A DNA stretch of 39,996 bases, from contig JAKMEW010000410.1 in assembly GCA_022425745.1 (NCBI GenBank), forward strand, positions 1 to 39,996. Direction: 5' to 3'. Origin of the DNA: Rubripirellula sp. Lineage in GTDB: Bacteria; Planctomycetota; Planctomycetia; Pirellulales; Pirellulaceae. Below, in pieces: positions 33,928-39,996 of the stretch. Both the position numbers and the translations under genes were made by a program. Numbering within the stretch: position 1 is the stretch's first letter; each line of letters starts with the position of its first letter. Under the pieces are notes generated by a model that had not been told where the DNA came from, did not search any database, and worked only from the letters and a program-made list of their open reading frames with translations.

Positions 33928-33959
33928 AATCGGCGTCTCGACCGAATCGGCGTCTCGAC
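33928..33959. repeat. 15-base direct repeat, period 17
   Basis: AATCGGCGTCTCGAC occurs at 33928-33942 and again at 33945-33959, two bases apart. It lies just after the TANGO2-like gene and before the epimerase gene, read leftwards, and could be a duplication remnant. Confidence 0.9.
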
Positions 33960-33961
33960 GC

Positions 33962-34741
33962 TTAACCCTGAGCTTTAGCCTTGGTGCGTGCCTCGCGAAG
34001 CCCTCGAGAAAGAATATCTCGGAGCATTGGCGAGAAATCTTCGTACTTCACCTGATCCGGTGCACCGTTGCTGAATTGATAGATCGCATCCCGAGGCTTC
34101 ACGCCCAAGGCGATCAGGGTGCTGCTAACAGTTCCGTAATCCCCGTTGCGTACCACCATGCTCGGCCGACCGGGACCAACTGGCGATCGTGCAAATACCT
34201 TGCTAGCAACGGCCAAGAATTTAACGGGCGAATCAAGGGTCTGAAGGGTCAGCAGCCGACGGGCCATCTGAACTCGTTGATCCTCGGGATCGTTCAAGTT
34301 GCGAGCCCCGATGATATTCAATCCATCCTTAAGCTCGACCACTTCCTGACGTTCATCAGCGTGAATGGCATAACCGCTGTTGGCATCGGCAATGATGATG
34401 TTGCAGCCGTCATACCGGGTTTTGGCAAATTCCGCTTCGGCCTTCTCCAAGGCTCGGTCTGCAGAAGAGCAACGCATCAGATCCAATGCCAACAGGCCTC
34501 TCGAGCGTTGCCCGAACAGAGGCACACTTGTTGCTCGGTTACAAAGACCGACGAAAACGCCGTTCTGATTCACACCCAACCAAGTGCCGCCACCCTTCTG
34601 GTCCATCCCACAGAGAACCCGTGGCTTGCCTGACTGAATCGAAGGCGGAAGGCTGGGACGATCAAAGTACTCCTCGCGATTCGCTGCGACCAAGATTGGG
34701 CTTTCGGGAACCAAGCGATACTGAACGGCCAGCAAGCACAT
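33962..34741 (-). CDS. NRDE/TANGO2 family protein
   Basis: The 259-residue product starts MCLLAVQYRLVPESPILVAA and continues NREEYFDRP, the two hallmarks of the NRDE (TANGO2, PF05742) family: Cys at position 2 and the NRxE motif (here NREE at 21-24). GGGTWLGVNQNGVFVGLCNR and DYGTVSSTLIAL are also typical. The family has an Ntn-hydrolase-like fold and roles in haem or lipid handling have been proposed in eukaryotes; bacterial function is unsettled. ATG 34741 puts Cys at position 2, which decides the start; the frame is open to 34786. It is followed leftwards by the epimerase gene. hemL lies about 300 bases upstream on the same strand, a suggestive but unproven haem link. Confidence 0.87.
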   Translation of the reverse strand: MCLLAVQYRLVPESPILVAANREEYFDRPSLPPSIQSGKPRVLCGMDQKGGGTWLGVNQNGVFVGLCNRATSVPLFGQRSRGLLALDLMRCSSADRALEKAEAEFAKTRYDGCNIIIADANSGYAIHADERQEVVELKDGLNIIGARNLNDPEDQRVQMARRLLTLQTLDSPVKFLAVASKVFARSPVGPGRPSMVVRNGDYGTVSSTLIALGVKPRDAIYQFSNGAPDQVKYEDFSPMLRDILSRGLREARTKAKAQG

Positions 34742-35019
34742 CGTGAGGCTTTCATGTCTGGAAAGATCGGCGGAAAACCGAACCACAACGGACGCTCAAC
34801 GAGTCAGTCCGAGTGATTCACGTCGGTCAATAATGTATCGCCGTCGCGGTCCAAAACACACCTTCTTGTGGGGGGAAAGGTTCAAAAAGATTCGCGTCTC
34901 AAGTGATTTGCGGCAAAAACTGAACACTAGCGAAGCTCTAACGGTCTTGAGGCGTTTCTTCTTCGCTAATCAGCCACAAGACACGCAAAATGGCGGCTCT
35001 AGAGAGGGGCGAGATGGGT

Positions 35020-35037
35020 CTTGGGCAATCCCCCAAG
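35020..35037. other. Stem-loop just after hemL
   Basis: CTTGGG (35020-35025) and CCCAAG (35032-35037) form a 6-pair stem with a 6-base loop immediately past the hemL stop. No T-run follows on the minus strand, so it is at best a weak terminator or processing signal. Confidence 0.35.
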
Positions 35038-35040
35038 CAT

Positions 35041-36339
35041 CTAAAAACCGGAAAGCACTCTCCCAGCAGCCTCAATCGTTTGATCAATCATCTCCAAGGT
35101 GTGCTCACGGCTGATGAACAACGCCTCAAATTGGCTGCACGGCATGTAAACGGACTCATCGATCATGCCCCAGAAATACTTTGCAAAATGCTCTCGGTTG
35201 CTGCGATCGGCATCGGGCCAATTCCGAACCGAATCGGGTTGGAAAAACAACGTCATCATGCTGCCAACCTGTTGAACACAATGTGGCACACCTGCGTCAC
35301 TTGCAGCTTTCGCAACTCCGACGGCCAACCGTTCGCCAATCTGGTCGAGATACTCATAGGGTGATTCGTCCCGTAGCAACCGCAACGTGGCGCTACCTGC
35401 AGCGACCGCAACCGGATTTCCGCTCAGGGTTCCGGCTTGGAAAACCTTCCCCGCGGGAAGCACCTGGTCCATGATGTCTGCACGACCACCGTACGCCCCT
35501 AAGGGCATTCCACCACCGACGATCTTCCCCAAGGTGGTCATGTCTGGCGTGATGCCGAAACGTTCCTGCGCACCGCCCAAAGCGAGACGAAAGCCAGTCA
35601 TCACCTCATCAAAAATGAGGACAGCGCCGTCCTTGCGAGTCTCTTCGCGCAGAGTCTTCAAGAACTCCGGTTCACCTGGAACACAGCCCATGTTGCCGAC
35701 AACGGGCTCGAGTATCACGGCAGCAATTTCACCTCGATGCGTGGCGAAAGCCTGTTGAACGGCTTCGCTATCGTTGTAATCGAGGACCAAAGTATCCTGA
35801 CCGGCACCAGGGGTAACCCCAGGTGAATCGGGAACGCCAAGGGTCGCGGCAGCACTACCTGCGGCGACCAAAAGGCTGTCGACATGACCGTGATAGTTGC
35901 CGGAAAACTTAATGATTTTATGTCGACCGGTTGCACCGCGAGCCACACGGATTGCACTCATGGTCGCTTCGGTCCCACTACTTACCAAACGTACTTTTTC
36001 GATACTCGGCACCGCTTCAATGATTTGCTCGGCTAAACCAGACTCTGCCTCGGTCGGGGCACCATAGCTTGTGCCACGTCCGGTCGCTTGGATGACCGCT
36101 TCAATGACCTCTGGGTGGGCGTGACCAAGAATCATCGGTCCCCACGAGCCGATGTAATCGAGCAGCTTTCGATCATCGATGTCGTACAGGTAAGGCCCCT
36201 GAGCACGCTTGATGAACAGCGGTGAACCGCCAACGGCGCCAAAAGCACGTGCTGGGCTGTTCACCCCACCGGGCATCAATTGTCTCGCCCGTTCGAAGGC
36301 AGCGAGGCTATTCGGTCCGACTGAATAGTTTTCTGACAT
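35041..36339 (-). CDS. hemL: Glutamate-1-semialdehyde 2,1-aminomutase
   Basis: The 432-residue product matches HemL: LMPGGVNSPARAFGAVGGSP, GSWGPMILGHAHPEV, VSSGTEATMSAIRVARGATG, KFSGNYHGHVDSLLVAAGS, LIFDEVMTGFRLALGG and TTLGKIVGGGMPLGAYGG with the PLP lysine at 272. It converts glutamate-1-semialdehyde to 5-aminolevulinate, the committed step of haem synthesis by the C5 route. Length is normal. ATG 36339 (MSENYSVGPN) was chosen from family length; the frame is open to 36459 but that extension has no support. trxA lies upstream on the same strand, with a stem-loop at 36402-36432 between them that could be an attenuator or terminator. Confidence 0.96.
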   Translation of the reverse strand: MSENYSVGPNSLAAFERARQLMPGGVNSPARAFGAVGGSPLFIKRAQGPYLYDIDDRKLLDYIGSWGPMILGHAHPEVIEAVIQATGRGTSYGAPTEAESGLAEQIIEAVPSIEKVRLVSSGTEATMSAIRVARGATGRHKIIKFSGNYHGHVDSLLVAAGSAAATLGVPDSPGVTPGAGQDTLVLDYNDSEAVQQAFATHRGEIAAVILEPVVGNMGCVPGEPEFLKTLREETRKDGAVLIFDEVMTGFRLALGGAQERFGITPDMTTLGKIVGGGMPLGAYGGRADIMDQVLPAGKVFQAGTLSGNPVAVAAGSATLRLLRDESPYEYLDQIGERLAVGVAKAASDAGVPHCVQQVGSMMTLFFQPDSVRNWPDADRSNREHFAKYFWGMIDESVYMPCSQFEALFISREHTLEMIDQTIEAAGRVLSGF

Positions 36340-36401
36340 TGTTACTTTACCGTTTTCCTTCTTTGTTCCGTCCAAAACAATCGTCGCCACCGAAACGAAA
36401 C

Positions 36402-36432
36402 GAGCCCGATACACCAAGTCGGTGCCGGGCTC
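36402..36432. promoter_or_regulatory. Strong stem-loop between trxA and hemL
   Basis: GAGCCCG (36402-36408) pairs with CGGGCTC (36426-36432) and an inner CACC (36413-36416) pairs with GGTG (36421-36424), leaving loop AAGTC. Read leftwards it lies about 70 bases after the trxA stop and 60 before the hemL start, followed by CGTTTCGTTTC, a poor T-run. It may end trxA transcripts or control hemL. Confidence 0.5.
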
Positions 36433-36505
36433 GCCAAGTGTATCGAGGGTGATAGCCACACGTTTTTAGAAATAGGGAAACGTGCTCGGTACCACCAGTC
36501 CAAAA

Positions 36506-36835
36506 TCAGTTCGCAGCCGCATCTAGGGCATCTTGGAGTGCCGCTTTGGGACGCACTCCAAGAAAGCTACCTGCGATCTCACCATTCTTGAAAATCAAGA
36601 TCGTTGGGATACTGCTAATTCCGTACTGCGACGCAATTCCGGGGCTATCGTCGATGTTCAGTTTGCCAATCTTCGCCGATGGATTTTCCGCTGCCAACTC
36701 GTCAATCATCGGTGCGATCTGCCGACACGGGCCACACCAAGGTGCCCAAAAATCGACGAGAACGACCCCATCGGAGGAGAGCACTTCCGCGCTAAAGTTG
36801 TCGTCACTGAATTGCAAAACTGCGTCAGAAGCCAT
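36506..36835 (-). CDS. trxA: Thioredoxin
   Basis: The 109-residue product matches thioredoxin 1: VLVDFWAPWCGPCRQIAP with the active site CGPC at 34-37, IAPMIDELAAE, KIGKLNIDDSPGIASQYGIS and the cis-Pro loop SIPTILIFKNGE. It reduces disulfides in cytoplasmic proteins using NADPH through thioredoxin reductase, which is not in the window. There is no signal peptide, so it is cytoplasmic, unlike the TlpA-like protein at 20441-21568. Start ATG 36835; AAGG lies about 10 bases upstream. The next gene leftwards is hemL. Confidence 0.96.
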   Translation of the reverse strand: MASDAVLQFSDDNFSAEVLSSDGVVLVDFWAPWCGPCRQIAPMIDELAAENPSAKIGKLNIDDSPGIASQYGISSIPTILIFKNGEIAGSFLGVRPKAALQDALDAAAN

Positions 36836-36977
36836 ACTGAGGGTACCTTGAACGAATGGAGTGGAGTAATGAGCGTCGAGACAACAAACAAGCCTCCGAT
36901 CTCGGCGAGTGCCTGCTCAAGAGCATCGTATCGGAGCGACCAGATCTGACAGCATTGTAGGATTGGTTGCGGAGGTG

Positions 36978-37820
36978 TCAATTTGGCCGCATCGGAGATC
37001 TTTCGACGGAAGATGCCCCTGCGAGGGGCAGCAACTCACTTGGTAAGGCGGCACCTAATTCGTGCAACATCATCGCGGTAGCTCCCCAAATCCAATGACT
37101 CCCGTGCCGAAAAGCAGGTGCCTCAAACATCAACGCGGGATGCTCAGCCCCCTGCCCGGTCACATTTTCTGGCAACCACTGCCCCTCAGGCAGCGATTCA
37201 GTCTCCCGGTCAATTAATTTCTCGGAAACATCGCTGCTCATCGAACGAGGTTGATTCCATTCGGCAACTTGACGAATCCTCCCTTTCGAACTGGGCTGAT
37301 ACAGGCTTGCCAAAGGAAGCTCAATCACCTCAGCCACCTCGCGAGGATCTGGATCCCAAGCCAGCGAAGGCTTGGGCATCACTGCCACAAATGGCGAGAC
37401 AAGATGATGACTCGCGTAAACAAAAATCGGAGACAACTCACCAACGATGACCGCTTGCCTTGGGACGAGACCCAATTCTTCGGCGAACTCACGCCGGGCC
37501 GCCTCCTCTTCACTCTCATTGAGCTCGACACGCCCACCCGGGAAAGAGATCTGTCCGGGATGATGTTCAAGGTCATCTGGCCGAAGGGTGAGCGGCGCGA
37601 CCCAACCCTGAGCGGGATCAACGTAGAGTGCAATCAACACTGCCGCCCGCCTGACTTCACCGATCACCGGCCCTCGATGCCTGCCGTAAGCGAGTTGAGG
37701 TGCCATCGCGGAGCGAGACGTTGATACTGAAGCAGAATCTCTTTGATTTTGCCTTAACGCATCTCTGAAGATTTCGACGTACCGCGCGAAGCTCGATCGA
37801 TGCAACGAGGATTCGGACAT
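36978..37820 (-). CDS. Nudix hydrolase, CoA pyrophosphatase type (NudL-like)
   Basis: The 280-residue product has a complete Nudix box starting at Gly96: GRVELNESEEEAARREFAEE and then LGL, fitting Gx5Ex7REUxEExGU. It is preceded by LRPDDLEHHPGQISFPGG, the extra motif of the CoA-pyrophosphatase (NudL/UPF0035) subgroup. Members split CoA and its esters into 4'-phosphopantetheine and ADP using Mg or Mn. The N-terminal 50 residues and the C-terminal region after about 190 are longer than in E. coli NudL (192 residues) and unrecognised. ATG 37820 has GAGG upstream. The sugar-isomerase-like gene is 48 bases upstream on the same strand, so they may be co-transcribed. panB (the CoA route) is at 22996, not linked. 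Confidence 0.86.
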   Translation of the reverse strand: MSESSLHRSSFARYVEIFRDALRQNQRDSASVSTSRSAMAPQLAYGRHRGPVIGEVRRAAVLIALYVDPAQGWVAPLTLRPDDLEHHPGQISFPGGRVELNESEEEAARREFAEELGLVPRQAVIVGELSPIFVYASHHLVSPFVAVMPKPSLAWDPDPREVAEVIELPLASLYQPSSKGRIRQVAEWNQPRSMSSDVSEKLIDRETESLPEGQWLPENVTGQGAEHPALMFEAPAFRHGSHWIWGATAMMLHELGAALPSELLPLAGASSVERSPMRPN

Positions 37821-37868
37821 CGTGGCGATTCACCTCACGTGATCAGATCAGCCGTAACCAAGATTGAC

Positions 37869-38615
37869 CTACAGATGCGATTCGAGCAGACGACGCAGTT
37901 TGCGGAGCTCGACCCGGTGATCCAAGTCATCCACTGGGACCATGTGAACTGTTAGAGCTCGATCGTAACCTTCGCGTTCCAACTGCGTGATCAGTTTCGC
38001 GTAATCGATCTCTCCTTGCCCAATACTTACCTGAAATGCATCAGGCCTCGAATCTCGAAGGTACACATTGCAGACAAATTTCAGGATCTTTTCGATGTTC
38101 TTTTCTTTGCCACCACCGCAAAGGTAAACACTCGGATCGAGCGAAATGCCCAAACCATCCACGTTATTGCACAAGACCATCAGGGTATCGGGGTCATCAC
38201 TTAGACAGCCAAGCTGACTACGCACGCTTACACGAATCCCCTCGGACTCCCCAATTTGGACGAGCCGCTTGAGATGCTCAACCTCTTCGTTGAACGGGGT
38301 TCCATGCTCACTCGAAGGCACGATGATGTTGACCACCTTGGTGGTCTTCGCCAAACGACAAAGACAGAGAAAATCTTCGTAGTGTTGTTCGCCAGTCGAT
38401 ACGAGCTGCACACTGTAACCAGAGATATCGAGTCGATGAGTGTGCCGCAGCAACTGAACGGCGCGATCCATGTCCCCAATTAGCTCACTCGGCTTGAGAC
38501 CGCCAGTTTCATGAAGAGCAAGTTCCACGGACGTGAAACCAAGATCGGACAAGACTTCGATCGCATCGAGAAGCTCGACTTCTGGCCAGCACTCAGTTGA
38601 AGCTGCAACAAACAC
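37869..38615 (-). CDS. Sugar phosphate isomerase/epimerase-like TIM barrel protein
   Basis: The 248-residue product fits the xylose-isomerase-like TIM barrel family (PF01261). It has LGFTSVELALHETGG near the N-terminus (strand with metal-site Glu), VNIIVPSSEHGTPFNEEVEH in the middle, LGISLDPSVYL and the late YLRDSRPDAFQVSIGQGEID strand with metal-site residues, and DRALTVHMVPVDD. Members isomerise sugars or act on inositols with a divalent metal; many planctomycete paralogues have no assigned substrate. GTG 38615 has a good ribosome site (GGAGAAGGA, spacing 7), which decides the start. The Nudix gene follows after 48 bases. Confidence 0.78.
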   Translation of the reverse strand: MFVAASTECWPEVELLDAIEVLSDLGFTSVELALHETGGLKPSELIGDMDRAVQLLRHTHRLDISGYSVQLVSTGEQHYEDFLCLCRLAKTTKVVNIIVPSSEHGTPFNEEVEHLKRLVQIGESEGIRVSVRSQLGCLSDDPDTLMVLCNNVDGLGISLDPSVYLCGGGKEKNIEKILKFVCNVYLRDSRPDAFQVSIGQGEIDYAKLITQLEREGYDRALTVHMVPVDDLDHRVELRKLRRLLESHL

Positions 38616-39006
38616 TTTTGATTCCTTCTCCGCTATGGAACATCAGCTCCGCAAACATCCGATCTGCAGTAGCAGATTGTCCAATTTGCCACCGCACCGC
38701 GAACACTAGCGATGCAAACCGAACCGTTGCTTGCTGAATTCAATTGATTCAATGGTCTCGCCGCAGCGACAGCCAATCCTGTCATCGCAGCGGTTTATTT
38801 GTATGTTTCACACCCGAACGCCAACAGCATCATCGCTCCACATTTCAGACCAACCGGCTCCAAAAGCCGCTATCAATCCTGCTGACAGCGTCATTTTGGC
38901 GATCAGATCATTCGGCGAAGCAAGACTGCTAGCTTCCAAAATCAGACGGGCAGCGGCGAGCATACAGAGAAGTTGCGATTCAGCAACAGATCGATCTTGA
39001 AGGTGG
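38616..39006. other. Intergenic region between aroK and the isomerase-like gene
   Basis: About 391 bases. A 93-codon minus-strand frame (38808-39089) overlaps the end of aroK and holds a hydrophobic stretch, but has no ribosome site and no recognisable motif, so it is not called. I see no RNA gene, terminator with a T-run or long repeat. Confidence 0.45.
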
Positions 39007-39540
39007 TTATTGCGAACCCAACCAGCGTCGCAAGACTTCTGCAGCAATCTCCTCCGGCCGCCCACTGGACACATCCAATCGACCATCACTCGCTTGTTGA
39101 TACAGCGGTTGGCGGGTTTCCAACATCCTCCGGATCTCCTCCAGCTCTGACAGCTCAGTCAGAGCTGGCCGCCGGGTTGCCGAAGAAACATCGCCATGGA
39201 TACGTTGCAGCAACGTTTCCGCATCCGCATCCAACCAGAAACAAAGCCCCGTTTCCGAAATCAATCTTCGATTTTCTTCTCGCAAAATGGCACCACCACC
39301 GAGAGCTATCACGCAGGGCTCCCCGTCTGAGACCAAACGCAATGCTTCCGACTCCCAACGACGAAAGCTTTCCTCTCCCCCCTCTTCGAAGATTTGCCGA
39401 ATGGTTTTCTGGGAGATTTCCTCCACCCGATCATCCAAATCGACACACTGCCGATCCAATTCCTTCGCGAGAAGCCTGCCGATGGTTGACTTCCCAGTGC
39501 CACGATAACCGGTAAGGTAAAGATGCCTGTCTTCATTCAT
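39007..39540 (-). CDS. aroK: Shikimate kinase
   Basis: The 177-residue product has the P-loop GYRGTGKS (11-18), the shikimate-binding DLDD (34-37), IFEEGGEESFRRWESEAL and the ALGGGAI motif, with the lid Arg in ATRRPAL. It phosphorylates shikimate with ATP in aromatic amino-acid synthesis. Length is typical (170-180). Start ATG 39540 with only a weak ribosome site. It is the first gene of the leftward run; the partial gene at 39730 is divergent from it. Confidence 0.94.
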   Translation of the reverse strand: MNEDRHLYLTGYRGTGKSTIGRLLAKELDRQCVDLDDRVEEISQKTIRQIFEEGGEESFRRWESEALRLVSDGEPCVIALGGGAILREENRRLISETGLCFWLDADAETLLQRIHGDVSSATRRPALTELSELEEIRRMLETRQPLYQQASDGRLDVSSGRPEEIAAEVLRRWLGSQ

Positions 39541-39641
39541 TCCAACATTCTTATCCGCCGCGGGAGCTTCTGCCAGCGGTCAACCACTCGAAGTCACGCT
39601 GTTTTGCAACCTCTTCCAACCGCTCACCATAATCTTCTCTC

Positions 39642-39667
39642 AATCACTCTGAAAAGTGATTTACAAT
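39642..39667 (+). promoter_or_regulatory. Inverted repeat followed by a -10-like box
   Basis: AATCACT (39642-39648) and AGTGATT (39655-39661) form perfect 7-base arms around CTGAAA. They are followed directly by TACAAT (39662-39667), a -10-like box about 60 bases before the start at 39730. No good -35 box is seen. A repressor or activator site is possible. Confidence 0.4.
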
Positions 39668-39729
39668 GTTAGTATTCAGACCAGAAAAGAGATTCAGAAC
39701 AGTGAAGAAATGAAAGAGGATGACGGCGA

Positions 39730-39996
39730 ATGCTTCCGGCCAATCAATCTCGAAGCAAATGGCTGTTTCGCACACTTGCGATACTCATCAGCCTTGCGCC
39801 ATTGATTGCTGCGGAAACACTTCTGCGTTTAACCGAAACACCGGTAGTTGATGCCGTCGACTCCGACCCCTGGGTTGATCTGCATCAACTCAAACCACTC
39901 TTTACGCTCAATCAAGAAAACAATCGATGGGAGATCCCGTCGAGTCGATCTAACTTTTTCTGCAGCGATTCCTTTCCTGCCACCAAGGCCGCGAAC
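39730..39996 (+). CDS. N-terminal part of an exported or membrane-anchored protein (partial)
   Basis: The gene runs off the window end; 89 residues are visible. The start MLPANQSRSKWLFRTLAILI and the next SLAPLIAAETLLRL form a membrane segment or uncleaved signal (about 11-33). The following LHQLKPLFTLNQENNRWEIP and SRSNFFCSDSFPATKAAN resemble the N-terminus of planctomycete SGNH-hydrolase/TPR proteins, in which a GGST motif normally follows; that motif is beyond the window, so this is a guess. ATG 39730 has AGAGGA about 9 bases upstream. An inverted repeat and -10-like box lie at 39642-39667. Divergent from aroK. Confidence 0.6.
   Translation, partial: MLPANQSRSKWLFRTLAILISLAPLIAAETLLRLTETPVVDAVDSDPWVDLHQLKPLFTLNQENNRWEIPSSRSNFFCSDSFPATKAAN

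Noticed and set aside
33419-34633. 404-codon plus-strand frame
   Set aside because: It is the antisense shadow of the epimerase and TANGO2-like genes, which have clear family motifs.
38808-39089. 93-codon minus-strand frame with a hydrophobic stretch
   Set aside because: Overlaps the end of aroK, no ribosome site, no family recognised; kept only as a note in the gap entry.

Overview
This window comes from the chromosome of a planctomycete, most likely of the Rhodopirellula/Pirellula group (Pirellulaceae). This is inferred from gene families: secreted sulfatases, a DUF1592/DUF1588/DUF1585 cytochrome paired with a Tat-exported DUF1552 protein, a FlgI-like lipoprotein with HEAT repeats, a TlpA-type thioredoxin with a long C-terminal extension, a ribosomal/EF-G cluster lacking tuf, and genes that often lack a clear Shine-Dalgarno sequence and start with GTG or TTG. 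No phage, insertion sequence, integrase or CRISPR array was seen.

Left part (1-11870). A sulfatase tail is followed by a locus of exported proteins around one divergent intergenic region (1901-2317). A MauG/CcpA-like di-haem peroxidase runs leftwards. Rightwards run a small exported coiled-coil protein, an exported member of the guanidine-modifying (agmatine/peptidyl-arginine deiminase) superfamily, a large DUF1592-type haem protein, a Tat-exported DUF1552 protein and a multi-pass membrane protein. Each side of the intergenic region has a close match to the sigma-54 (-24/-12) promoter, with an inverted repeat between them at typical enhancer distance. This is the most interesting signal in the window. 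A PlsC-like acyltransferase and a 38-residue membrane peptide follow.

Middle (11980-24533). A tRNA-Pro(CGG) with damaged D and T stems is followed by a sulfatase, a convergent GT4 glycosyltransferase, a ROK sugar kinase lacking most of its zinc cysteines, lepA, and an ammonium transporter with an unusual N-terminal extension and a strong terminator. Then come a TlpA-like protein, an unrecognised exported protein, and panB overlapping a 6-phosphogluconolactonase gene by ATGA.

Right part (24587-39996). A Prc-type protease, EF-G, rpsG and rpsL lie on the minus strand, with a terminator separating rpsLG from EF-G. S12 naturally carries Arg at position 88. A FlgI-like/HEAT lipoprotein on the plus strand is followed by a run of minus-strand housekeeping genes: a nucleotide-sugar epimerase, a TANGO2/NRDE protein, hemL, trxA, a CoA-type Nudix hydrolase, a sugar-isomerase-like TIM barrel protein and aroK. 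The window ends in the start of an exported or membrane-anchored protein.

All assignments rest on motif recognition by eye. No database search or folding program was run.
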